Origin: Acidobacteriota bacterium
GTDB lineage: Bacteria; Acidobacteriota; Terriglobia; UBA7540
Length of the DNA: 10,209 nt
Assembly: GCA_021828225.1 (NCBI GenBank)
Contig: JAKASH010000057.1
Span: 1-10,209, forward strand
Direction of reading: 5' to 3'
Position numbers and translations under genes: made by a program. This document shows, in pieces, positions 1-6,042 of the stretch. Position 1 is the stretch's first letter; each line of letters opens with the position of its first letter. A model generated the notes under the pieces. The model did no database searches. It saw nothing but the letters and a program-made list of their open reading frames with translations, and was not told where the DNA came from.

Positions 1-566
1 ATCCCCGTCCGGATGCCCAGATTCCCGGTCTTGAATCCGGCCAGCAAAATTGCGAAGAGAACGGCAGCAGTTCCGTCATTAAACAAACTCTCGCCTTCCA
101 CGATGATGGAAAGCCGCCGGCTGACCGCCATGCTCTTGAAGATTGAAAGGACCGAGATGGGATCGGTTGCGGAGATGATGGAACCAAAGAGCAGTGCAAT
201 GAGGATGGGAACGCCTGCTTCCCAGTGGATGACAAAGCCGGTGATGAAGGTGGCGACCAGGACTCCGACGTTGGCCAGGAGCAGAATGGGGATGGCATTT
301 TCCCGGAGGTGCCTGAACTGGATTTTGACGCTGCCCTCAAAAAGAAGCGGAGGCAGAAAGATAATTAAGGCCACGCTAGGTGTCAGCCAATCGGGCCGCT
401 GGCCTGTCACATTCTGCAAGAAAGGCGTGCGCACCATGCCGAGGGCCAACCCCCCAAGCACCAGCGCGACCGTGTATGGAATCCGAAGCCGGGCCGCCAC
501 AACAGCGATGATGGACGCGGCGATCAGCAGCCAGATAATGAACTCAACAGCAAGATCGGTCTGCAT
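1..566 (-). CDS. CPA1/NhaP-type sodium/proton antiporter, N-terminal part (cut by window edge)
   Basis: An inner-membrane cation/proton exchanger, which would swap cytoplasmic Na+ (or K+) for protons. Translating the minus strand from the ATG at 566 gives 188 uninterrupted residues running off the left edge. The protein is rich in hydrophobic segments (about residues 8-25, 31-44, 64-76, 91-113, 119-139 and 166-178). Family signatures are present: FLPPLLFEG (70-78), an ATDPISV segment with the TDP acid (D135), and VEGESLFNDG (156-165) with the conserved Asn-Asp pair N163-D164 expected at the ion site. There is no in-frame ATG just upstream, so the start is well supported, but the ribosome binding site is only a weak purine run. 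Family members are usually 400-550 residues, so more than half lies outside. The gene is divergent from the exported thioredoxin-like gene. The family call is firm; the exact ion and any gene name are not decidable. Confidence 0.9.
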   Translation of the reverse strand, partial: MQTDLAVEFIIWLLIAASIIAVVAARLRIPYTVALVLGGLALGMVRTPFLQNVTGQRPDWLTPSVALIIFLPPLLFEGSVKIQFRHLRENAIPILLLANVGVLVATFITGFVIHWEAGVPILIALLFGSIISATDPISVLSIFKSMAVSRRLSIIVEGESLFNDGTAAVLFAILLAGFKTGNLGIRTG

Positions 567-693
567 AGCTTTTTTCTTAGGATTCGATACAATTAAACCG
601 ACGCCATAAAGGACTTTGCCCTAGCCCAATCTTAACGCGGGTGGCAGGCGCAGAGTAGCCTTAAAAGTCGGGGCAAACTTGTGGGGGCACTTG

Positions 694-2034
694 ATGAACT
701 CAACCGGCTGGATGCGTGGGGCATCGTTGTCTGAACAGCGGTCAGACGATGTTGCCGATATGCTTCGCGGTGTTTTAATTTCACTTTTATGCAGCATCTT
801 CGGCATCGTTGCGAATCCCGTTGCCCTCAAGTCTCAGGGACTTGACTCTTCCGCATTGATCATGATGCATAAACGGGCCCCGGAATTCCCAGGCGCGATG
901 CGCAATGCTCTCCTTTCTTCCCCAGCGTTTCCGACGAACCCTGTTGAGGGACCGGCCGCAGGGATTCAACCGCCGCAGGTTCCCGGAGGGCCAGAGCCGG
1001 GAACGATGCCGGGCCCGCCGAGTGTGGTGTGGATCAACTCGCCGCCGCTGACGATGGCTGAGCTGAGGGGCAAGGTCGTTATGATCGACTTCTGGGAGTA
1101 CACCTGCATCAACTGCATCCGCACTTTTGCTGAGAACAAGAAGTGGTACGAGCGGTACCACAAATATGGCTTTGAAATTATCGGTGTCCATTGTCCGGAG
1201 TTTGATATTGCCTATCGCGTCAAGAACGTGCGAGAGGCGGTGAAGCGGTTTGGGCTTCCCTATCCGATTGTGGTGGACGACCACTTCCTGATCTGGAATG
1301 CTTATCACAACTCAACCTGGCCGAACCGGTTCCTGATCGACGCCAAAGGCTATATCCGCTATGACCGTTCGGGTGAAGGCGGCGACAGCGCACTGGAACA
1401 TGCCATTCAGCAACTTCTCGAAGAAGCGCATCCAGGCTTGAAGTTTCCTGCCAGCTATACCATACCTCCTGAAAAGAACGCCTTCGCGCCTTCCTGCGGC
1501 GTTACGACTCCGGAGATGTATGTCGGCTTCTGGCATGGCCGCGGAATCCTTTCGAACAGCCAGGGCTATCACAAGGGCAAGACGCTCGATTACCAACTTC
1601 CCTCCAGCATTGCGGACGGGCATGCGGCCGTGTCAGGACGCTGGGAAACCGACGACGGACACGATCCGGACCAGAGCAACGGGATGATTTATCGCGGAAA
1701 GAAAAAGGGAAATGGCCCGTCCGAGGATGAGCTGGAAATGCGCTATCACGCGCGGCAGTTGTATTCCGTCATGAATGTCGAGCACGGCCATCCTGAGCGG
1801 GTTTATATCCGCCAGGACGGAAAGGATCTCACGCAGAAGGACAAGGGCGTCGACGTTCGGTTTGATTCCAAAGGCCACTCCTACATCGAGGTGCGCGAGC
1901 CGCGGATGTATTACTTGGTTGCGAATCCGGTCTTCGGCAGTCACAGGGTTGAACTGTTTCCCACGCGCGCCGGCCTGACGGTCAACTCCTTCACGTTCGG
2001 CAATGACTGCCAGACTCATTTCCCTCATCTTTAG
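694..2034 (+). CDS. Exported thioredoxin-fold protein with DipZ-like C-terminal domain
   Basis: Probable extracytoplasmic thiol-disulfide oxidoreductase. The 446 residues contain a hydrophobic export signal (about 23-47), a Pro/Gly-rich linker (about 87-112), a redoxin domain (about 113-245) with the active site YTCINCI (C138 and C141) and a cis-proline in TWPNRF (P210). A C-terminal beta-rich domain (about 268-440) matches the pattern of the domain following thioredoxin in mycobacterial DipZ: TPEMYVG, SGRW, an RxYYLV strand and a final FTFG. Unlike DipZ there is no CcdA-type membrane module, so reducing power must come from another protein, or the protein works as an oxidase. The start is uncertain. 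The ATG at 694 has a GGGGG run seven bases upstream. The ATG at 760 gives a cleaner signal peptide (MLRGVLISLLCSIFGIVA) but has no Shine-Dalgarno sequence. A TTG at 679 is also in frame. It is convergent with the TPR gene. Fold confidence is high; the substrate is unknown. Confidence 0.85.
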   Translation: MNSTGWMRGASLSEQRSDDVADMLRGVLISLLCSIFGIVANPVALKSQGLDSSALIMMHKRAPEFPGAMRNALLSSPAFPTNPVEGPAAGIQPPQVPGGPEPGTMPGPPSVVWINSPPLTMAELRGKVVMIDFWEYTCINCIRTFAENKKWYERYHKYGFEIIGVHCPEFDIAYRVKNVREAVKRFGLPYPIVVDDHFLIWNAYHNSTWPNRFLIDAKGYIRYDRSGEGGDSALEHAIQQLLEEAHPGLKFPASYTIPPEKNAFAPSCGVTTPEMYVGFWHGRGILSNSQGYHKGKTLDYQLPSSIADGHAAVSGRWETDDGHDPDQSNGMIYRGKKKGNGPSEDELEMRYHARQLYSVMNVEHGHPERVYIRQDGKDLTQKDKGVDVRFDSKGHSYIEVREPRMYYLVANPVFGSHRVELFPTRAGLTVNSFTFGNDCQTHFPHL

Positions 2035-2107
2035 ATCAGCGAAGGAGCCTACGTGCGAGGCCCCGGCGGGAAACAACAGAGCCTTCCTGTCTGTCCTGTG
2101 TCCGGCG

Positions 2108-2124
2108 CGGCTTCAGCCGTTTTT
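2108..2124 (+). terminator. Possible weak intrinsic terminator after the thioredoxin-like gene
   Basis: A CGGC-TTCA-GCCG hairpin is followed directly by five T residues, about 75 bases after the stop of the thioredoxin-like gene. The stem is only four base pairs plus a possible G-U pair, so it is weak. It ends on the stop codon of the convergent TPR gene and would limit read-through into it. Confidence 0.35.
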
Positions 2125-3410
2125 CATTCGGTCGCGGTTGTGATCTGCACGTCGTCGAGCCACACTTTCCCGGTGATGGCCGTGTCATCTTCCGATTTGC
2201 TGGGCAGGCGAACCAGCGCCACGATCAGCAGTTGCGTTTTCGGTCCCGTCGCGAAGTCCAGGTTCACCGGATTCCAGCCGCCGCTTGTTCCCGTCATCCC
2301 ATGGGTGAATTTGTTGAGAGCGCCAGGATCATACGCATCGACGACCTCCAGTCGTGGCCCGCTGTCGCTGGTGATGTCCTGCGTCTTCATGAAGGCCTGC
2401 AGTTGATACGGCTGATTCGGCAAGACCTTCACAAACTGGTAGATCTGGTGGTAGTTCAGGTTTTGCTTCCCGGAGAACTGCACGGACAGGGAATGCCCGG
2501 GTGAATGAAACGTGGCGGTATCCAGGCCCGCATACACTCCCGGGACGTCCTGCATTCTCCACCCGAAGCCCATATCGAGCAGAGGCGTCTCAAAATTCCC
2601 GTTGGTAATCAGGTTTTGGTTGGGTCCTCCTGCCGGGGTGCTGACCAGCCCCTTGGCTTGCAGGTCGGTCCAAACCTGGTACGCCGCGTCGGGATGGTGT
2701 GCTCGAATCAAGGTGTCGATATATCCGCCCGCCTCGTGAGGATCGAACTTGCTGGAACTTTCCGCGATGCGTTTCCAGACTGGCTGGGCTTCCGAAAAGC
2801 GCTGCCGCGCGACCAGGTAGTCCAGGTAACTGAACTCGGCCGGCAGATCATGTGGAATCAGTTCCTGGAGGATCTGGCCGGGATTGCTGGATGCCTTCCA
2901 GGCAACGCTGAAGACCGTACGGTCATACTCGCGCGATCCGGCCAGCACGCGCTTCAAATGGCGGAAGGCTTCCGTGGTATTTCCGTGGAGCAGGAAGTAG
3001 TTTCCAATGGTCCACTGGTAGATGGGCAGGTTGGGCGCCAGGTCAGAAGCGTGCCGCAGATCTGCTTCCGCCCTCCCGGTGTCTCCCTGGAACTCATAGG
3101 ACGCTGCCAGGTTAATCCAGGCCTGAGGATCATAAGGGTCGTCCTTGACGGCTTCCTGGAATTCCTGGATCGCCAGCTTTGACCTGGGATCGGTGACGCT
3201 GTACTGATAAAGGCGGCCAAGCTGAATGTGGTACGTGGCGTCCGCCGGATTGAGCCGGCTGGCCCGCTGCAGGCTACCCAGACTGAGGGTGTGGCCCGCA
3301 CGGTCCGCGAAGTAGGTCTTGGCGATCCACACGGTGGAAAGCACGAATCCCAAAATCAGCAAGACCATCAGGATTTTCTGGCCAGTCCGGCCCTCCACTG
3401 TTATCCGCAT
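2124..3410 (-). CDS. Membrane-anchored TPR protein with C-terminal carbohydrate-binding-like domain
   Basis: Function unknown; probably a scaffold at the outer face of the inner membrane. The 428 residues show a short basic N-terminus, one transmembrane segment (about 12-30), then TPR-like helices (about 45-160). Examples are RLNPADATYHIQLGRLY and the repeat around 77-110 with PQAWINLAASYEFQGD. A second helical region follows (about 160-255). The C-terminal part (about 266-425) begins NLITNGNFE, has GFGWRM, and ends VWLDDVQI. That is the usual outline of CBM4/9-like or galactose-binding-like beta-sandwiches. I chose the ATG at 3410 because a GAGG motif lies just before it and the upstream in-frame extension is Arg/Gly-rich and unlike protein. 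TPR proteins of this build often accompany polysaccharide export or O-antigen ligase genes, but no such gene is visible here. It stands alone as a transcription unit, convergent with the thioredoxin-like gene. Confidence 0.8.
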   Translation of the reverse strand: MRITVEGRTGQKILMVLLILGFVLSTVWIAKTYFADRAGHTLSLGSLQRASRLNPADATYHIQLGRLYQYSVTDPRSKLAIQEFQEAVKDDPYDPQAWINLAASYEFQGDTGRAEADLRHASDLAPNLPIYQWTIGNYFLLHGNTTEAFRHLKRVLAGSREYDRTVFSVAWKASSNPGQILQELIPHDLPAEFSYLDYLVARQRFSEAQPVWKRIAESSSKFDPHEAGGYIDTLIRAHHPDAAYQVWTDLQAKGLVSTPAGGPNQNLITNGNFETPLLDMGFGWRMQDVPGVYAGLDTATFHSPGHSLSVQFSGKQNLNYHQIYQFVKVLPNQPYQLQAFMKTQDITSDSGPRLEVVDAYDPGALNKFTHGMTGTSGGWNPVNLDFATGPKTQLLIVALVRLPSKSEDDTAITGKVWLDDVQITTATE

Positions 3411-3496
3411 ATGACCTCGTTTTAACCGCCAGCCGCTCGCTGGCAGAAGGTTCGCGCGGCCCTTCGTCCTTTGCAACCACGCCGCTGGACCTCGCC

Positions 3497-3517
3497 CGGG
3501 CCGGCCGCTCCGGCCCG
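3497..3517 (-). other. GC hairpin in the presumed leader of the TPR gene
   Basis: A perfect eight-base-pair all-G/C stem (CGGGCCGG with CCGGCCCG) encloses a five-base loop. It lies about 90-105 bases upstream of the TPR gene start and just downstream of its likely promoter. No T run follows on either strand, so it is not an intrinsic terminator. It may stabilise or block the 5' end of the transcript, or be chance in GC-rich DNA. Confidence 0.4.
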
Positions 3518-3532
3518 CGGAAGCAGTGACGA

Positions 3533-3541
3533 AGTATATCA
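3533..3541 (-). promoter_or_regulatory. Extended -10 promoter element for the TPR gene
   Basis: On the minus strand the sequence reads TGATATACT, an extended -10 box (TGn followed by TATACT, five of six matches to TATAAT). The hexamer 17 bases upstream matches the -35 consensus poorly, as is common for extended -10 promoters. Transcription would begin near 3526 and give a leader of about 115 bases that starts with the GC hairpin. Confidence 0.4.
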
Positions 3542-3709
3542 AAAAATGCGCCGAAATCGAGCCGTATCAGCCCGGCAATGCCTTGGCTCCAGAGCAAATG
3601 TGTTTCCCGGGCGGGAGCCTGTTCCGGGACTCGAGGCGCCGTGGGGATGGAATCCAGGCGCCTGATGAGGCGAGGAAAAAGTGGCTGAGTGCTTCAATGT
3701 AGCCCCAAA
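3542..3709. other. Intergenic stretch, no gene recognised
   Basis: Together with the flanking tandem repeat and the stretch up to 4250, this is part of a 905-base gap between the TPR gene and the xylanase gene. Short open frames cross it on both strands but none has a credible start, ribosome binding site or recognisable protein. GCCCCAAAAGAA at 3702-3713 is mirrored imperfectly on the other side of the repeat array by TTCTTTGGGGCC at 3939-3950. Confidence 0.5.
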
Positions 3710-3910
3710 AGAACTTTGCCGGGATTTTCCGGTTTGTTTCCGGTTTGTTTTTTTGCGGTCCTTTGTTTTCAACAAGTTGCTTAGCTTTGTTTTCCGGTTT
3801 GTTTTTGTGGTGTTTTTGGTGCCATCTCTTTGTTTTCAATAACTTCGGCAGCTTTGTTTCCGCTTTGTTTCCGGTTTGTTTTTTCAGGCTTTCCCTTTGT
3901 TTTCAATAAC
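3710..3910. repeat. Three tandem units of 67 bases
   Basis: On the minus strand, GTTATTGAAAACAAAG occurs at 3910-3895 and again at 3843-3828, and a variant CTTGTTGAAAACAAAG at 3776-3761. The spacing is exactly 67 bases both times. After this header each unit carries one or two copies of a shorter motif, CGGAAACAAACC or CGGAAACAAAGC. Header and motif are well kept while the bases between vary. A partial fourth unit may lie at about 3921-3940. Because 67 is not a multiple of three, the same DNA is read in a different frame in each unit: ELLKTK in one and EVIENK in the next. The Lys/Asn-rich open frames here are therefore probably not selected as protein. The role is unknown. Confidence 0.8.
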
Positions 3911-4250
3911 TCCCCCGCTTCGTTTTTCAAAAGAAGAATTCTTTGGGGCCCCAAATTCGCTGCTTTCGGTTGCGAATGGATTATTAAGTGTCCTGAAAAC
4001 AAATTCTTACGAGCATCGGAAGGCTTAAATCGGACTGAAATTGCGCGGGCATCGTTTTTTTCATTTTCTTGCCGGGCACTCTGTGAAAATCCCGGTAGGA
4101 AGTTACTACTGTAGTCTACATAAAACCGTTCCGGATGTCAAGAAAAATCGCGCCTGCTCGCTTCCGTTAAACGGTCCTTCCATGAAATCGCAGACCCAAA
4201 AAGCAGGGCCTGGTGCCAGCCGGTGATGCCTGTGCCACGCGCTGCCGCCC
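3911..4250. other. Intergenic stretch with palindrome, no gene recognised
   Basis: A perfect 14-base palindrome TTTGGGGCCCCAAA sits at 3942-3955, just right of the tandem array. The rest up to the dyad near 4105 is relatively AT-rich. No coding region, RNA gene or terminator can be supported. The open frame at 3830-4114 on the plus strand starts inside the repeat array and has no recognisable protein features. Confidence 0.5.
4104..4121. promoter_or_regulatory. Two overlapping dyads, possible repressor operator
   Basis: ACTAC-T-GTAGT (4105-4115) overlaps TGTAG-T-CTACA (4110-4120), two perfect 11-base odd palindromes sharing six bases. The TAC/GTA half-sites are reminiscent of operators bound by BlaI/MecI-type winged-helix repressors, though the half-site arrangement is not their standard one. 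It lies about 130 bases upstream of the promoter proposed for the xylanase gene. No regulator gene is nearby, so the partner is unknown. Confidence 0.35.
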
Positions 4251-4278
4251 TTGCATTTTTTTGCTGGTGAGCTATGCT
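4251..4278 (+). promoter_or_regulatory. Sigma-70-like promoter for the xylanase gene
   Basis: TTGCAT (4251-4256) and TATGCT (4273-4278) are separated by 16 bases, each matching four of six consensus positions. Transcription would start near 4285, giving a leader of about 30 bases that contains the ribosome binding site AGAGGTGAAAAGG before the ATG at 4316. Confidence 0.5.
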
Positions 4279-4315
4279 CATGGGTTCGTCAGCCTCAATT
4301 CAGAGGTGAAAAGGC

Positions 4316-5461
4316 ATGAAAATCAAATGGCATCTGGCGGCAGTGCTTATTTTTTCGATCCTGGCCGGTGGAAGCGTCTGCGCGGCGCAATCGCTGCGGG
4401 AGGCTGCGGAGAAGATCGGGCTGCTGGTGGGAGCCGCGGCGAATCCTGCCTTGTTTTCACAGCCCGAATACGCCAAAACCATGGCCAGCCAGTTCAACAT
4501 GATCGAGCCTGAGAATGCCATGAAGTGGAGGGCCACCGAACCGGCCCGGGGCGTCTTCGATTTCAGGCACGGCGACCGCGTGGTGGCGTTTGCCGAGGCG
4601 CACGGCATGAAGGTGCGCGGGCACAACCTGCTTTGGGGCAAGTACAACCCTGCGTGGCTCGCGCAGGGCCACTTCACGCCCGCCGAGCTCGAGCGTATTA
4701 TGAGGCGCCACATTCAAATGGAGGTTCGCCACTACCGCGGGCAGGTCTTTGCCTGGGATGTGGTGAATGAAGCCTTTGAGAGCGAAGGCCACTTGAAACA
4801 TACCCTCTGGTACGACGAGCCGGGAATCGGGCTGGCAGGGAAGGGAACGGCTTACATCGCGCAGGCGTTCCGCTGGGCGCACGAGGCCGACCCGCGGGCC
4901 TTGCTCTTCTACAACGATTACGCCGCCGAAGGCATCAACGCCAAGTCGGACGCCATCTACGAAATGGTGAAGGATTTCAAGCAGCAGGGCGTTCCCATCA
5001 GCGGCGTCGGGCTGCAAATGCACGTGTTTAATCCGAGCGATGTCCCCTCGCACCTAGCCGAGAACATTGCCCGCTTTACCCGGCTCGGCGTTGAGGTTCA
5101 GATCACGGAAATGGACGTGGCGCTTCCGACCGTGGCTCACAAACGGGAGTCCAGATCGCAACTCGAGTGGCAGGCAAAAATCTATCGCAGAGTGGCAACC
5201 GACAGCGCGCAGAATCCCGGCTGCACCGCGTTCCAGACCTGGGGATTCACCGACCGGTATTCATGGATTCCGATTCAAACCAGGGGAAAACGAGGCGCTG
5301 CGCTGATTTTTGACGCCAGCTACAAGCCCAAGCCCGCCTATCGAGCCGTCCTCGCCGCCTTCCGCCAGGCGCTCAAATCCAACCCGAAAATCAAGGAAGA
5401 ACGGCTAAAGTTTGAGCAGAAGGTCGTCGGTCACGCCAGCGAAGAGCCGCCCGGGAATTAG
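4316..5461 (+). CDS. Secreted endo-1,4-beta-xylanase, glycoside hydrolase family 10
   Basis: Cleaves internal beta-1,4 bonds of xylan outside the cytoplasm, by the retaining mechanism of GH10. The 381 residues start with a signal peptide (1-24, likely cut after VCAA). The rest is one (beta/alpha)8 barrel, with no separate carbohydrate-binding module. Conserved GH10 motifs are visible: NMIEPENAMKW (61-71), GHNLLW (102-107), WDVVNEAF with acid/base E152, LFYNDY (197-202), GVGLQMH (230-236), and VQITEMDV with nucleophile E265, then TWGFTDRYSW (308-317). All expected active-site residues are present. The start is set by AGAGGTGAAAAGG upstream of the ATG and by the signal peptide. The gene has its own promoter and no cluster of hemicellulose genes beside it. 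The last 30 or so residues are charged and not part of the barrel. Confidence in the family is very high; exact polymer preference cannot be read from the sequence. Confidence 0.96.
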   Translation: MKIKWHLAAVLIFSILAGGSVCAAQSLREAAEKIGLLVGAAANPALFSQPEYAKTMASQFNMIEPENAMKWRATEPARGVFDFRHGDRVVAFAEAHGMKVRGHNLLWGKYNPAWLAQGHFTPAELERIMRRHIQMEVRHYRGQVFAWDVVNEAFESEGHLKHTLWYDEPGIGLAGKGTAYIAQAFRWAHEADPRALLFYNDYAAEGINAKSDAIYEMVKDFKQQGVPISGVGLQMHVFNPSDVPSHLAENIARFTRLGVEVQITEMDVALPTVAHKRESRSQLEWQAKIYRRVATDSAQNPGCTAFQTWGFTDRYSWIPIQTRGKRGAALIFDASYKPKPAYRAVLAAFRQALKSNPKIKEERLKFEQKVVGHASEEPPGN

Positions 5462-5480
5462 CGGGATGTTGGACGGGGCG

Positions 5481-5579
5481 GGTAGCCGCGACGGTGTTTT
5501 ATCGGTCGCGGGGTTTTCCGATACGCCCATTTAAGAGCCCGCGACACACAAACCAGTGTCGCGGCTACCAAAGTTCCGG
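5481..5579. repeat. Palindromic repeat element, copy A (96 bases shared with copy B)
   Basis: Positions 5484-5579 match 7649-7744 with four mismatches in 96 bases. The core 5481-5569 is bounded by perfect 12-base inverted ends, GGTAGCCGCGAC (5481-5492) and GTCGCGGCTACC (5558-5569). Inside, CCGCGACAC and GTGTCGCGG form a perfect nine-base-pair hairpin with loop ACAAACCA. A first hairpin near the left end (CCGCGAC with GTCGCGG) is imperfect here. There is no open reading frame for a transposase, so this is a non-autonomous MITE- or REP-like element. It starts 20 bases after the xylanase stop codon. Confidence 0.85.
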
Positions 5580-5719
5580 GGCTGGCGCAGACCCGGCTTT
5601 TGGGCTCTGCGATTTCCCGAAGGGGCTGGCTCGTGTCGGCAATGATCTTTCGCTTCGCGAGATCGCAGACACTACAAGGCAAGCGTCTGCGCCAGCCGGC
5701 GCAGGCAAGCTTATGCGCC
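5578..5719. repeat. Nested inverted-repeat element
   Basis: GGCTGGCGCAGAC (5580-5592) is the exact reverse complement of GTCTGCGCCAGCC (5685-5697). Within it, TCTGCGAT near 5607 pairs with ATCGCAGA near 5673. Immediately after, GGCGCA (5698-5703) pairs with TGCGCC (5714-5719). The result is a compact long-stem structure directly abutting repeat copy A. No protein is encoded. It resembles an intergenic structured repeat of a second type; there is only one copy in this window. Confidence 0.6.
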
Positions 5720-6029
5720 AAGCCAGCTCCCTATAAAACAAAAGTCGCTATGCGGGAAGGCTGCGGAATCACCGGATGGTGTGATGGAAAGCACTGACCG
5801 GTAAATGCGACGCTGCTAACGTTGCAGCCCCCGTGCGCGATGGCTTTGCACGGCGCGTTGTTCCTCGGAGCCGGTTTGGGCTCCAGAAATGGCGTGTTGA
5901 AAATGGTTGGTGAACGCATGAATCGCTATTCCGCGACTGTACCTGTACTGCTCCATCGATTTGAAACAGCGCTGGATTTTGCCATTCTTCTGCGTGTCTT
6001 GTTGCGTACTTATCGAGATTTTTGCGATG
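5720..6029. other. Spacer upstream of the lipoprotein gene, no gene recognised
   Basis: No RNA gene or strong promoter is seen. TATAAA at 5732-5737 could be a -10 box but lacks a matching -35. GCTGC-t-AACGTTGCAGC at 5812-5828 is a 16-base palindrome interrupted by one extra T. CCGTGC and GCACGG near 5829-5855 can form a six-base-pair hairpin. A short open frame that could start at 5903 or 5918 and ends at 6046 overlaps the lipoprotein start by the four bases ATGA. It would encode 42-47 residues with no recognisable features. Confidence 0.4.
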
Positions 6030-6042
6030 AAGGAGATCTGCC

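Noticed and set aside
13..609. 198-residue plus-strand open frame
   Set aside because: It is antisense to the antiporter, whose minus-strand translation shows clear CPA1 motifs; the plus-strand product is low-complexity Ser/Thr/Arg-rich.
2505..3182. 225-residue plus-strand open frame opposite the TPR gene
   Set aside because: The minus strand gives coherent TPR and sandwich domains with a good ribosome binding site; the plus-strand product does not resemble a protein family.
3710..3910. CRISPR array
   Set aside because: Units follow each other directly, the conserved part covers most of each unit, there are only three, and there is no spacer of unique sequence or cas gene.
3781..4002. Lys/Asn-rich 73-residue minus-strand open frame over the tandem array
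   Set aside because: The 67-base unit changes frame at each copy, so the peptide arises from repeat DNA; no start context or homologous domain supports it.
4457..5053. 198-residue minus-strand open frame opposite the xylanase
   Set aside because: It is antisense to catalytic GH10 motifs and has no recognisable protein features.
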